64,000 bases of DNA from Amycolatopsis umgeniensis (GCF_014205155.1 NZ_JACHMX010000001.1:5022001-5086000); one strand, 5' to 3'. Counted from the stretch's first letter, positions 16,353 to 25,241 are shown. Numbers and translations: made by a program. The notes: generated by a model not told the origin, from the letters alone.

Positions 16353-17288
16353 TCAGGAAACCTCGCTCGCCGGCGCGGCGAAGGTGTTGCAAGCCGAAGT
16401 GTCCGTGGCCTTCAAGCCGCGTTTCTGCCACAACGCGGCGCTCTTCGACGAGCCATGGGTGTCGCTGCTTTCGAACGTGCTCTGCCTGAGCTGGGAGACC
16501 AGCCCGGCGCCGATCGAGCCGCGGCCGGCGGCGTTGGCGAGGAACATCGCGCTGAAACAGTCGGCTTGGAGCTCGAGCCGCCTGCTCAGGTCGAGGATCT
16601 TCGGCCGGTCGCCGTCCGCCTCGCGGTAGAGCGAGTCGTGCTTCGAGAGGATGCCGGACTGTTCCTGGACGTGGTGCCCGTACTCGTGGGCGAGCAGGAA
16701 CAGCTGGGTCAAGAGGTCGGGGCCGCCGTCCGCGAGCTGCCTCGGCGACGGGACGAAGATCGTCGCGCCATCCGAGCAGTAGAAGCCCATGGCCTCCGAG
16801 GCGGGCGGCGGAGGGCCGCACGCGGTGTTCCCGACGTCGTCGGCGTTGACCGCGACCGGGATCCGCGGTTCGCCCGCCTGGGTCAGGGCCGGATGCCACG
16901 CCTGCTCCAGGCAGGGGATCAGCGCCCGGTAGAACGCTTCCAGCCGCTCCTTCGTGCCGCCGAGTTTCGGCAGCTCACAAGTCACTTTCGGGATGGTCAC
17001 ACCAGGGGCGACGAGCGGGTTGCCCGCCGTCTCGTACTTGCGAGTCGGCACCGGTGGCCGCGAGACCGAAGGCGCGGAGGACGGTGAGACTGTCGGCTGC
17101 CGGGGCTGGACGGCGCCCGCCTTCGACTCCTTCATACCGCCCACGACCAGTACGGCCACGACCAGCATCACCGCCATGAACACGGCGAAGAGGATGACGG
17201 TGAGCCACACCGTCGAACGCTGCTCCCGGTGGTCATCGGCGGGAGGCGTCCATGCCGGTCTTTCGCCGGAATCGTCCGGTCTTTCCAT
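16353..17288 (-). CDS. Membrane-anchored neutral zinc metallopeptidase (YpfJ-like)
   Basis: A 311-residue protein. A charged cytosolic N-terminus is followed by one membrane helix near residues 27-50 (VILFAVFMAVMLVVAVLVVGG), a Pro/Ser-rich linker and an extracytoplasmic peptidase domain with HEYGHHVQ (zinc ligands and catalytic Glu) and the downstream ELQADCFSAMF that supplies the third ligand. This is the YpfJ/putative neutral zinc metallopeptidase family. ATG 17288 follows GGGGGAA; a longer frame reaches 17369 but lacks such a site. The gene is divergent from polyprenyl synthase. Confidence 0.9.
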   Translation of the reverse strand: MERPDDSGERPAWTPPADDHREQRSTVWLTVILFAVFMAVMLVVAVLVVGGMKESKAGAVQPRQPTVSPSSAPSVSRPPVPTRKYETAGNPLVAPGVTIPKVTCELPKLGGTKERLEAFYRALIPCLEQAWHPALTQAGEPRIPVAVNADDVGNTACGPPPPASEAMGFYCSDGATIFVPSPRQLADGGPDLLTQLFLLAHEYGHHVQEQSGILSKHDSLYREADGDRPKILDLSRRLELQADCFSAMFLANAAGRGSIGAGLVSQLRQSTFESSDTHGSSKSAALWQKRGLKATDTSACNTFAAPASEVS

Positions 17289-17441
17289 GGTGTTCCCCCA
17301 GTTCGCGCCAAGGTCGGCAGGATACTCGGCGGGGGTGTCATGTTCGTCACCGTTTCCCCTGGACAGCACGTCAACAGGGCTCAGTGGGTAGCCACTACGC
17401 TGGAAGCAATCCCGAACGGTGTCAAAGAGAGCGGAGCCGAC

Positions 17442-18473
17442 GTGTCTGTGTCTTCACCTGCCCCAGGTGGTGCCATCGAGGACCTGCGCGCGTCCGTGGG
17501 GCTCCAGATCGCCGATGAACAGCTCCTGCGCACGCTCGCGACAGGCCTCGCCGACGTCGAGACGCTGCTTCGCGACGTCGTCCGCAGTGACGTGAAGGCC
17601 GTCGAGGACGCCGCTTCGCACCTGGTCGAGGCGGGGGGCAAACGTTTCCGTCCGCTGTTCACGCTGCTGGCCTCGCAGTTCGGGCCGAAGCAGGGTGACC
17701 AGGTGGTCATCGCCGCCGCGGCGGTCGAGCTGGTGCACCTCGCGACGCTGTACCACGACGACGTGATGGACGAGGCGACGATGCGCCGCGGCGCGGAGAG
17801 CGTCAACGCCCGCTGGGACAACACCATCGCGATCCTGACCGGCGACTTCCTGTTCGCGCACGCCTCGCGGCTGGTCGCGGACCTCGGCACCGACGCGGCC
17901 CGGATCATCGCCGAGACCTTCGGCGAGCTGGTCACCGGCCAGATGCGCGAGACGGTCGGCCCGGCCGAAGGCGACGACGCGGTCGAGCACTACCTCACGG
18001 TCATCGCGCAGAAGACCGGTTCGCTGATCGCCACTTCCGGCCGTTTCGGCGGCATGATGTCCGGCGCTCCCGACGAGTACATCGACGCGCTTCGCCGCTT
18101 CGGCGACATCATCGGCACGGCGTTCCAGATCTCCGACGACGTCATCGACATCGCGTCGGCCTCGGACGAGCTCGGCAAGGCGCAGGGCACGGACCTGCGC
18201 GAAGGCGTCCGCACGCTGCCGATGCTGTACGCGCTGGCCGACCCGGCCACCGACCCGCGTCTGGTCGAGCTGCTGTCGGGCCCGATCTCCGACGACGAAC
18301 TCGTCGCCGAGGCCCTGGACCTGCTGCGGGCCTCGTCCGGACTCGAACGCGCACGCGAAACTCTTTCCGACTACGCTCGTCGGGCGCGTGCCGAGCTCGC
18401 GTCGCTGCCCGCGTCGCCAGCCCGGGACGCCTGCGAATCGGTCGCCGACTACCTGGTCGCGCGAACGCATTAA
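17442..18473 (+). CDS. Polyprenyl diphosphate synthase
   Basis: A trans-isoprenyl diphosphate synthase of about 343 residues. The first Asp-rich motif is DDVMD (in LATLYHDDVMDEATMRRG) and the second is DDVID (in FQISDDVIDIASAS). KRFRP near the N-terminus and GTDLREGVRTLP at the end of the second motif region are also typical. It probably makes the long side chain of menaquinone, as in GrcC/IspB-type enzymes. GTG 17442 was chosen because a GGAG lies seven bases upstream and homologous N-termini start close to IEDLRASVG; an ATG at 17339 is possible. It is followed after 13 bases by a sunset-domain membrane protein gene. Confidence 0.93.
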   Translation: MSVSSPAPGGAIEDLRASVGLQIADEQLLRTLATGLADVETLLRDVVRSDVKAVEDAASHLVEAGGKRFRPLFTLLASQFGPKQGDQVVIAAAAVELVHLATLYHDDVMDEATMRRGAESVNARWDNTIAILTGDFLFAHASRLVADLGTDAARIIAETFGELVTGQMRETVGPAEGDDAVEHYLTVIAQKTGSLIATSGRFGGMMSGAPDEYIDALRRFGDIIGTAFQISDDVIDIASASDELGKAQGTDLREGVRTLPMLYALADPATDPRLVELLSGPISDDELVAEALDLLRASSGLERARETLSDYARRARAELASLPASPARDACESVADYLVARTH

Positions 18474-18486
18474 AGGGGCAAGATAG

Positions 18487-19785
18487 ATGTCCATTTTCGG
18501 ACAGGTTTGGCTGTGGAGCCTGCTGGCGTTCGTCGTCGGCGCGCTGCTCACCTGGCTGGTACTGGTGCTTCCCGCGCGCAAGCGCATCCGTGAGCTGGAA
18601 AGCTCGCTGGCCACCGTGCACGCCGAGACGTCCCGGCTGCCCGCCGGGGTGAGCCTCGGCGCGGGAGCCGCGGCCGCCGCGGGCGGGACGGCGTACTTCA
18701 CGAAGCCGTCGGACGAAGAGCTGGACGAAGAGTTCGCGGCCACCGAAGAGCCTCAAGTGCCGAAGCCGGCATACCCCGAGACCCTCACCGAGCACGAGCC
18801 CGCGCAGGTGTGGTCCGAACCTGTCCAGGAGCAGGCCCCGGAGCCTGTCCAGGACGTCATCGAAGAGCCCGAGCACGTCTCCGCCCCGACGCGGACCTTC
18901 GAGCCGGAAGACGAGTACGAGGCCGAGTACCGCACCGCACCCGAGGCGGAGCCCGAGCCCGATCCGGAACCCGCGGCCGAGCGGACGCAGTTCATCCCGG
19001 CGGCCCAGCTGGAGCCGGAACCCGAGCCGGAGAACCCGTACGCGGCCGCCGCGACCGAGTACCTCCAGCCCGCGTCGAAGCTGGACGTCGAGCCGGAGCC
19101 CGAGCCGATCCCGGCCGCGGACGGGCCGTACCGGTCCCGCCTCGAGATGCAGCTGGACCCCGAAGGCGTCGAGACGCAGCCGGAGCCGGTCTCGCTGTTC
19201 AACCCCGCGTCGCGCGTCGACACGGAGCAGGCGCCCGTCGAGACCAACTGGTTCGAGCGGGAAGAAGAGCTGCAGGATCCGCCCGCGTACGCCTTCGGTT
19301 CCGACGAAGAAGCGCAGGCGGGTCTCCTCGATTCGGAGCCCGAGACGCCCGCCGAAGCCACCCAGGTGCTGCCGAAGCGCACCCCGAAGGGTGTGGTGCG
19401 CGGCGGTTTCGAGCCGCCGCAGCCGATCCAGCCGTCTATGCGGGCGATCGAACGTCGTGAGCCGGATCTGTCCGGTGGGCAGAGCGGTTCGCTGTTCGAG
19501 CCCGCCGTCCAGCCGGGCGACGCGATGCCCGCCCCGGAGCCCCCTCCCGCGCGGCAGGCCGCCGCTCCCGTCTCGGAGTCCGTCCCGCCCGGCCCGTTCG
19601 GTCCCGGTTCGGCGATGCCGCGGCCGGGCGGTGGCCGCCCCGCCGACGACTTCGCGGTCAAGGCCAGCGTGACGGCCCTGCGGTACTGCACCGAGGACTC
19701 GCCCCAGTTCCCGAAGATGGTCGCGGAGGTCTGGTTCCGCTCCTCCACCGACGCGGAGCGCGTGGGCTTCCGGCCCCTCAGCTGA
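18487..19785 (+). CDS. Membrane-anchored acidic protein with C-terminal sunset domain
   Basis: A 432-residue protein. One N-terminal membrane helix (residues about 6-28, WLWSLLAFVVGALLTWLVLVL) and a basic stop-transfer segment are followed by about 330 residues of low-complexity Glu/Pro-rich sequence with many EPEPE runs. The last 45 residues (FAVKASVTALRYCTEDSPQF...AEVWFRSSTDAERVGFRPL) match the sunset domain seen in the mycobacterial ArfC-like protein. It lies 13 bases after polyprenyl synthase, probably in one transcript. The function is unknown; the long acidic linker suggests a domain held away from the membrane. Confidence 0.8.
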   Translation: MSIFGQVWLWSLLAFVVGALLTWLVLVLPARKRIRELESSLATVHAETSRLPAGVSLGAGAAAAAGGTAYFTKPSDEELDEEFAATEEPQVPKPAYPETLTEHEPAQVWSEPVQEQAPEPVQDVIEEPEHVSAPTRTFEPEDEYEAEYRTAPEAEPEPDPEPAAERTQFIPAAQLEPEPEPENPYAAAATEYLQPASKLDVEPEPEPIPAADGPYRSRLEMQLDPEGVETQPEPVSLFNPASRVDTEQAPVETNWFEREEELQDPPAYAFGSDEEAQAGLLDSEPETPAEATQVLPKRTPKGVVRGGFEPPQPIQPSMRAIERREPDLSGGQSGSLFEPAVQPGDAMPAPEPPPARQAAAPVSESVPPGPFGPGSAMPRPGGGRPADDFAVKASVTALRYCTEDSPQFPKMVAEVWFRSSTDAERVGFRPLS

Positions 19786-19842
19786 AACGCGTGAAGGCCC
19801 CTGCCCTCGACTGAGCCGAGGGAAGGGGGCCTTCACGCGTTT
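19785..19842. terminator. Bidirectional hairpin terminator between convergent genes
   Basis: AAACGCGTGAAGGCCCC pairs with GGGGCCTTCACGCGTTT, with an imperfect inner stem and flanking A and T runs in both directions. It begins in the stop codon of the sunset-domain gene and ends ten bases before the end of korB, so it can terminate both. It is a member of the GAAGGCC hairpin family. Confidence 0.8.
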
Positions 19843-19851
19843 GAGGACCGG

Positions 19852-20919
19852 CTAGCTGACGACGGTCCAGGTGTCCTTGCCGCGCAGCAGTCCCTGCAGA
19901 TCCGGTTTGCGCGCCGCGCGGGCCGTCTCGACCTGGGCACGCGCCTGGTCGTCGTATGTCGGCCGCTCGACCTGACGCAGGATGCCGGTCGGCACGTGGT
20001 TCAGGTTCTGGTCGCCGATCCGCGAAAGCGCGAACGCATACGCGGTGTCCTCGATCGCCGGGTCGTGCACGACGAGGTTTTCCTCGCCGATGTTCGCGAC
20101 CTTCCCGACCTCGAGCCCGCCCCAGCCGCCGCGCGTGACGCCGAACTCGGCCTGCGGCCCGAAGCGGATCGGCTCGCCGGTCTTCAGCGGGATGAGCCGG
20201 GCGGCGGCCTCGTCCTTGTCCTTGAGGACGTCGAAAGCGCCGTCGTTGAAGATCGGGCAATTCTGGTAGATCTCCACCAGCGCCGACCCGCGGTGTTTCG
20301 CGGCGGCCTCCAGCACCTCGGTCAGGCCCTTGCGGTCCGAGTCGAGCGCGCGGCCCACGAACGACGCCTCGGCGCCGATCGCCAGCGAAAGCGGGTTGAA
20401 CGGGGTGTCGACCGAGCCCATCGGGGTGGACTTGGTGACCATGCCCGGCCCGGACGTCGGCGAGTACTGGCCCTTGGTGAGGCCGTAGATCCGGTTGTTG
20501 AACAGCAGGATCTTGATGTTCACGTTGCGCCGCAACGCGTGGATCAGGTGGTTGCCGCCGATGGACAGCGCGTCGCCGTCACCGGTGACCACCCACACCG
20601 ACAGATCCGGCCGCGCCGTGGCGAGCCCCGTCGCGATCGACGGCGCGCGGCCGTGGATCGAGTGCATGCCGTAGGTGTTCAGGTAGTAGGGGAACCGGGA
20701 CGAGCACCCGATACCCGAGATGAACACGATGTTCTCGCGCTTGAGGCCGAGCGTCGGCAGAAACGACTGCACGGCGTTGAGCACGACGTAGTCCCCGCAG
20801 CCGGGACACCAGCGGACCTCTTGGTCCGACTTGTAGTCCTTCGCCTTCTGCGGTTCGGTTTCGGCCGGAACGAGGTCCAAGCCGCCGAGTGTGGGAATCC
20901 CCAGGTCAATCGCGGTCAC
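19852..20919 (-). CDS. korB: 2-oxoglutarate/2-oxoacid:ferredoxin oxidoreductase subunit beta
   Basis: A 355-residue protein, the thiamine-diphosphate and Fe-S binding subunit that with KorA decarboxylates 2-oxoglutarate to succinyl-CoA and reduces ferredoxin. It has the iron-sulfur CPGCG motif (residues 38-42), the GIGCSSRFPYYLNTYG motif, the TPP signature GDGDALSIGGNH with NN further on (LLFNNRIYGLTKGQYSP), and GSALVEIYQNCPIFND. The ATG overlaps the korA stop by four bases. In actinobacteria this enzyme serves an alternative TCA route. No ferredoxin gene is next to it. Confidence 0.96.
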   Translation of the reverse strand: MTAIDLGIPTLGGLDLVPAETEPQKAKDYKSDQEVRWCPGCGDYVVLNAVQSFLPTLGLKRENIVFISGIGCSSRFPYYLNTYGMHSIHGRAPSIATGLATARPDLSVWVVTGDGDALSIGGNHLIHALRRNVNIKILLFNNRIYGLTKGQYSPTSGPGMVTKSTPMGSVDTPFNPLSLAIGAEASFVGRALDSDRKGLTEVLEAAAKHRGSALVEIYQNCPIFNDGAFDVLKDKDEAAARLIPLKTGEPIRFGPQAEFGVTRGGWGGLEVGKVANIGEENLVVHDPAIEDTAYAFALSRIGDQNLNHVPTGILRQVERPTYDDQARAQVETARAARKPDLQGLLRGKDTWTVVS

Positions 20920-22823
20920 TTCGCCGCCTCCGTACTGGTGATGATCTCCGTGAACACGCCTTGCAGCTCTTCGGCCTTGAAGGGCAGCCCCGCGACCTTC
21001 GTGTACGACTTCACGTCCACGAGGTACTTCGCCCTCAAGAGCATCGAAAGCTGGCCGAGGTTCATTTCGGGGACGACCACGGTGTCGTACGAACGGAGTA
21101 CGTCACCGAGGTTGCCAGGGAACGGGTTGAGATGCCGTAGATGCGCCTGCGCGACCGGCATGCCTTCCTTGCGGACGCGGCGGCACGCGGCGCCGATCGG
21201 CCCGTAGGAAGAGCCCCAGCCGAGCGCCAGCACCCGTGCCTTGCCGCCGCTCGGATCGTCGACGACGAGGTCCGGGACGTCGATGCCGTCGATCTTGGCC
21301 TGGCGCAGGCGGACCATCTTCTCGTGGTTGTCCGGGTCGTAGGAGATGTGACCGGTCTTGTCGGCCTTCTCCAGTCCGCCGATCCGGTGCTGCAGACCGG
21401 CGGCGCCCGGCACCGCCCACGCTCGGGCGAGGGTCTCGGGGTCGCGGACATACGGCCAGAATTCCCCGGAACCGTCCTCGGCATTCGGCTCGGTGGCGAA
21501 TTCCACCCGCAGATCCGGCAGCGTCTCGACGTCCGGGATCAGCCACGGCTCGGAGCCGTTCGCGATCGCGCCGTCCGACAGCAGGAACACCGGGGTGCGG
21601 TACTTCAGCGCGATCCGGGTCGCCTCCAGTGCCGCGTCGAAGCAGTCCGCGGGGGACAGCGGCGCGACGATCGGGACCGGCGACTCGCCGTTGCGGCCGA
21701 ACATCGCCTGCAGCAGATCGGCCTGCTCGGTCTTGGTCGGCAGCCCGGTGGACGGGCCACCACGCTGCACGTCGACGACGACCAGCGGCAGCTCGGTCAT
21801 CACCGCGAGGCCGATGGCCTCGGACTTCAGCGCGACACCGGGTCCGGACGTCGAGGTGACGCCCAGCGCACCGCCGTAGGAGGCGCCGAGTGCCGCGCCG
21901 ATGCCGGCGATCTCGTCCTCGGCCTGGAAGGTGAGGATGCCGTAGTTCTTGTGCTTGGACAGCTCGTGGAGGATGTCCGAAGCCGGGGTGATCGGGTACG
22001 TGCCCAGCAGGATCTGCAGGCCGGACTGCTGCCCGGCGGCGACCAGCCCGTACGCCAGCGCGGTGTTCCCGGTGATCTGGCGGTACGTGCCCTGGTTGAG
22101 CTTCGCGGGCGCGACCTCGTACGTCGTCGCGAACGACTCCGTCGTCTCGCCGTAGTTCCAGCCGGCGCGGAACGCCAGGATGTTGGCCTCGGCGATGTCG
22201 GACTTCTTGGCGAACTTCTCGCGCAGGAAGCGTTCCGTGCCCTCCGTCGGCCGGTGGTACATCCAGGAGAGCAGCCCGAGCGCGAACATGTTCTTCGCGC
22301 GTTCGGCGTCCTTTTTGGACAGTCCGGTCTCTTCGAGCGCGCCTCTGGTCAACGTCGACATGGCCACCCGGTGGACTTGATAGGCCGAAAGGGTGTCGTC
22401 GTCGAGGGGGTCGTTCTCGAAGCCGACCTTGACCAGGTTCCGCTTCGTGAACTCGTCGGTGTTGAGGATGATCGTCCCACCTGACGGGACGTCGGCGAGG
22501 TTCGCCTTCAACGCGGCGGGGTTCATCGCGACCAGGACGTCCGGCCGGTCGCCCGGCGTCAGGATGTCGTAGTCGGCGAAGTGCACCTGGAAGCTCGAGA
22601 CGCCCGGGATGGTGCCCTGTGGCGCGCGGATTTCCGCGGGAAAGTTCGGCATGGTGGACAAGTCGTTGCCGAAGGCGGCCGCCTCCGAGGTGAACCTGTC
22701 GCCCGTCAGCTGCATGCCGTCACCGGAGTCGCCGGCGAACCGGATGACCACCCGGTCCAGCTTGGCGACCTCGGTGGGCCTCACGGCCGACAAGGAGCTG
22801 TTGCCGTTCGCACTCGTGCTCAT
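20916..22823 (-). CDS. korA: 2-oxoglutarate/2-oxoacid:ferredoxin oxidoreductase subunit alpha
   Basis: A 635-residue fused gamma-alpha subunit. The N-terminal gamma domain opens with VIRFAGDSGDGMQLTG (about residues 27-42). The alpha domain begins near residue 240 and includes GTYPITPASDILHELSKH, EDEIAGIGAALGASYGGALG and TSTSGPGVALKSEAIG, then a C-terminal transketolase-like region. The length is normal for actinobacterial KorA. It is the first gene of a two-gene minus-strand operon with korB. The 288-base upstream gap contains an inverted repeat at 23029. Confidence 0.96.
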   Translation of the reverse strand: MSTSANGNSSLSAVRPTEVAKLDRVVIRFAGDSGDGMQLTGDRFTSEAAAFGNDLSTMPNFPAEIRAPQGTIPGVSSFQVHFADYDILTPGDRPDVLVAMNPAALKANLADVPSGGTIILNTDEFTKRNLVKVGFENDPLDDDTLSAYQVHRVAMSTLTRGALEETGLSKKDAERAKNMFALGLLSWMYHRPTEGTERFLREKFAKKSDIAEANILAFRAGWNYGETTESFATTYEVAPAKLNQGTYRQITGNTALAYGLVAAGQQSGLQILLGTYPITPASDILHELSKHKNYGILTFQAEDEIAGIGAALGASYGGALGVTSTSGPGVALKSEAIGLAVMTELPLVVVDVQRGGPSTGLPTKTEQADLLQAMFGRNGESPVPIVAPLSPADCFDAALEATRIALKYRTPVFLLSDGAIANGSEPWLIPDVETLPDLRVEFATEPNAEDGSGEFWPYVRDPETLARAWAVPGAAGLQHRIGGLEKADKTGHISYDPDNHEKMVRLRQAKIDGIDVPDLVVDDPSGGKARVLALGWGSSYGPIGAACRRVRKEGMPVAQAHLRHLNPFPGNLGDVLRSYDTVVVPEMNLGQLSMLLRAKYLVDVKSYTKVAGLPFKAEELQGVFTEIITSTEAAK

Positions 22824-23111
22824 AGGTCAGGGATTCCCTCTCTCCCGACGTGCGTCGTCCCCGGCAGCGCCGGAGATCCGGTCCTCGCCCGGCGATGTCG
22901 GCCAGGTCACAGGTGCCGTGTCCCGAGGCTAGTCCTCGGCACACTTCCCAGGTTGCCGTATGAACGGCCTGGACCTACTCCTCGAGTGTCCTGAGCTCGT
23001 CGCTGAGCGGGGGTTATCCGGTTTATCTGTTACCGATGGTAACGGTTAACGATCCGACTCGATTGTGAGCCGTATCTCCTTAGAGGGTAGTGAAGTCCGG
23101 TAGAGGAACGG
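22824..23111 (-). promoter_or_regulatory. korAB upstream region (288 bp)
   Basis: No gene is seen here. The part nearest korA is GC-rich leader. The distal part (about 23015-23090) is AT-richer and carries GTTACC-GAT-GGTAAC followed by GGTTAAC, making it the likely regulatory region. Confidence 0.45.
23029..23043. promoter_or_regulatory. Inverted repeat GTTACCGATGGTAAC upstream of korAB
   Basis: A perfect 6-3-6 dyad immediately followed by the palindrome GTTAAC at 23045-23050. It lies about 205 bases before korA and 70 bases past the end of the enoyl-CoA hydratase gene. It is a candidate operator for the kor operon; the cognate regulator is not recognisable. Confidence 0.4.
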
Positions 23112-23864
23112 TCATTGGCCGGTCATGGACGCCCTCAGCCTGGCGAGCCGCTCGGCGAACGCGGGTGCGGTGAGTGACGTCAGCTGCGGCTCGATCTCGG
23201 CGTCGACGGCGGCCGAATGGTCGGTCAGTGAAGCGGTGTGCCGAAGCGTGCGCTTCGTCGCCAGAAGGACGTCGCGCGGGGCGTCGACAGCGGGTTTCGC
23301 CAGTTCAAGGGCGGCTTCGAGCAGATCTCCTTCGACGAGCCGGAGCGCGAGCCCGGATTCGACAGCGGCTTCGGCGCCGACGATCTCGCCGAAGAGTGTC
23401 ATCGCGGCGGCCTTCTGCGGGCCGACGAGCCGTTGGATCATCCACGTCATCCCGCCGCCGGGATGGATGCCCAGATCCAGAAATCTGGCCACGAACTTCG
23501 CCCTCGGTCCCACGATGCGGACGTCCGCGGCGAGCGCGAGGTTCAGTCCGGCGCCCACCGCGGCACCGCCGACGGCGGCGATCGTCGGCAGGGAACAGCG
23601 GGCTATCGAGAGGAAGCCGTCGTAGATCGCGCGGAGTCCGTCCTCCCGCGCCCCGGCGAGCGTGTCCAGGTCCGCGCCCGCGCAGAAGGCCGGTGGCGTG
23701 CCGGTGACGACCACGGCGTGGACGCTCTCGTCGGCTTCGGCGCGTGCGACGGCCTCGGCCAGCTGGGCGGACAGGTCGAGGGTCAGGGCGTTGCGGGTCT
23801 TGGGCGCGTCGATGGTGAGCACCGCGACTCCGCCGTCATGGCTGGAGAGGATCTGATCGGTCAC
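23112..23864 (-). CDS. Enoyl-CoA hydratase/isomerase family protein
   Basis: A 250-residue crotonase-fold protein. It has the CoA and oxyanion-hole motif GTPPAFCAGADLDTLAG, the second oxyanion segment AAVGGAAVGAGLNLALAADVRI, and LGIHPGGGMTWMIQRLVG, where hydratases often carry a catalytic Glu that is not obvious here. It may therefore act on an unusual substrate or catalyse another crotonase reaction. It lies 13 bases downstream of the Lrp regulator gene on the same strand, so the two may be co-transcribed. Confidence 0.9.
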   Translation of the reverse strand: MTDQILSSHDGGVAVLTIDAPKTRNALTLDLSAQLAEAVARAEADESVHAVVVTGTPPAFCAGADLDTLAGAREDGLRAIYDGFLSIARCSLPTIAAVGGAAVGAGLNLALAADVRIVGPRAKFVARFLDLGIHPGGGMTWMIQRLVGPQKAAAMTLFGEIVGAEAAVESGLALRLVEGDLLEAALELAKPAVDAPRDVLLATKRTLRHTASLTDHSAAVDAEIEPQLTSLTAPAFAERLARLRASMTGQ

Positions 23865-23877
23865 GGTGCCGAGGGTT

Positions 23878-24330
23878 TCACGCTTCGGGGGTCGGCGGGC
23901 GTTCCAGCAACCGGGAAAGGACGACGGTCGAGACCGTGCGGTCGACGATCTCCAGCCCGCGCAGCCGCTCCAGCGCGGTCTCCAGATGGTGGATGTCCGA
24001 CGCGCGCAGATGGACGATCGCGTCTGCCGCGCCGGACACCGTGTAGGCCGCGACGACCTCCGGCAACGGCTCCAGCCGGGCGCGGATCCGGGCCGGGGTG
24101 ATGTTGCCGTTGCAGGTCATCTCGACGAACGCCTCGGTGCCCCAGCCCAGCGCCTCGGGGTCGACGACCGCGGTGAACCCGCGCAGGACCCCGGTTTCGA
24201 GCAGTCTGTCGACCCGCCTCTTCACCGCGGGCGCGGACAGTCCGACGACTTTCCCGATGTCGGCGTAGCTGGACCTCGCGTTGGCCATCAGACATGAAAC
24301 GATTCGCTGGTCGATGGTGTTCACACGCAA
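23878..24330 (-). CDS. Lrp/AsnC-family transcriptional regulator
   Basis: A 150-residue protein. The N-terminal winged helix-turn-helix (NTIDQRIVSCLMANARSSYADIGKVVG, recognition helix SAPAVKRRVDRLL) is followed by the RAM/AsnC ligand-binding domain (PEVVAAYTVSGAADAIVHLRA). The start is TTG 24330 or GTG 24324, and neither has a good ribosome binding site; TATACCT about 8-14 bases upstream suggests a leaderless transcript. The gene is divergent from the dimethylargininase-like gene, the usual place for an Lrp regulator of arginine-derivative metabolism in actinobacteria. Confidence 0.92.
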   Translation of the reverse strand: MRVNTIDQRIVSCLMANARSSYADIGKVVGLSAPAVKRRVDRLLETGVLRGFTAVVDPEALGWGTEAFVEMTCNGNITPARIRARLEPLPEVVAAYTVSGAADAIVHLRASDIHHLETALERLRGLEIVDRTVSTVVLSRLLERPPTPEA

Positions 24331-24374
24331 TGTTTAGCAGGTATACGCGCAGCGAACAGCGATTGATTGCGGAA

Positions 24375-24393
24375 TTAGGTGAGCCTTACCCTT
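24375..24393. promoter_or_regulatory. Possible DtxR/IdeR-type iron box
   Basis: TTAGGTGAGCCTTACCCTT matches the 19-base IdeR consensus at about 13 positions, including TTAGGT at the left and ACC in the right half. It lies between the divergent Lrp and dimethylargininase-like genes, six bases before the latter's start. The match is partial and could be chance. Confidence 0.3.
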
Positions 24394-24398
24394 CGTGT

Positions 24399-25241
24399 AT
24401 GCCGGTACTAGAGCAGCCCCGTGTGCCCACGACGCGCCGCTACCTCATGTGCCCGCCGCGGTACTTCGCGGTGGATTACGTCATCAACCCGTGGATGGAC
24501 CCGTCCGTCCCGGTCAGCGTCGACACCGCGATGGCGCAATGGACCGAACTCCGGGACACCTACCGACGCCTCGGCCACACGGTCGAGGAGATCGACGCCC
24601 AACCCGGCCTGCCCGACATGGTGTTCGCCGCGAACTCCGGCACCGTCGTCGACGGCCGTGTCCTCGGCTCCCGGTTCCGCGCCCCGCAGCGCACCGCCGA
24701 GGCCGAGCACTTCCGCCGGTGGTTCGTCGAGCACGGCTACCGCGACATCACCATGCCCGAGAAGATCAACGAAGCCGAAGGCGACTTCGCCTGGACCGGC
24801 AAGGTCCTGCTCGCCGGCACCGGCTTCCGCACCGACCCCGCCGCGCACGCCGAAGCGCAGGAGGTCCTCGGCGTCCCGGTCGTCTCGCTGCGACTGATCG
24901 ACCCGAGCTACTACCACCTCGACACCGCGCTGTTCGTGCTCGCCGAAGCCACCGACGTCACGCCCGCTCAGATCGCCTACTACCCGGAGGCGTTCTCGGC
25001 CGGGTCGCGGAAGGTGCTCGCGCGGATGTTCCCGGACGCGGTAATCGCGAACCGGGCCGACGCGGAATGCTTTGGGCTGAACGGGGTGTCCGACGGCCGC
25101 AACGTCGTCCTGCCGGTCGAAGCGACCGAGTTGGGGGCGCGGCTGACCGAACGCGGCTACGAGGTCGTCTTCCTGGACATCTCCGAGCTCAGGAAGGCGG
25201 GCGGCGGCCCGAAGTGCTGCACCCTGGAGATCCGCAAGTAA
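24399..25241 (+). CDS. ddaH: Dimethylargininase / arginine-deiminase-like amidinotransferase
   Basis: A 280-residue guanidine-modifying enzyme of the DDAH/arginine deiminase superfamily, which hydrolyses N-methylated arginines (or arginine) to citrulline. It has the substrate Asp in LPDMVFAANSGTVVDG, EGDFAWTG, the catalytic His in YYHLDTALFVL, and the nucleophile Cys in the terminal GGGPKCCTLE. ATG 24399 is used. Many actinobacteria have ddaH beside rocD and an Lrp gene; here the divergent Lrp is present but rocD is not. Either the enzyme or the regulator may respond to arginine. Confidence 0.88.
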   Translation: MPVLEQPRVPTTRRYLMCPPRYFAVDYVINPWMDPSVPVSVDTAMAQWTELRDTYRRLGHTVEEIDAQPGLPDMVFAANSGTVVDGRVLGSRFRAPQRTAEAEHFRRWFVEHGYRDITMPEKINEAEGDFAWTGKVLLAGTGFRTDPAAHAEAQEVLGVPVVSLRLIDPSYYHLDTALFVLAEATDVTPAQIAYYPEAFSAGSRKVLARMFPDAVIANRADAECFGLNGVSDGRNVVLPVEATELGARLTERGYEVVFLDISELRKAGGGPKCCTLEIRK

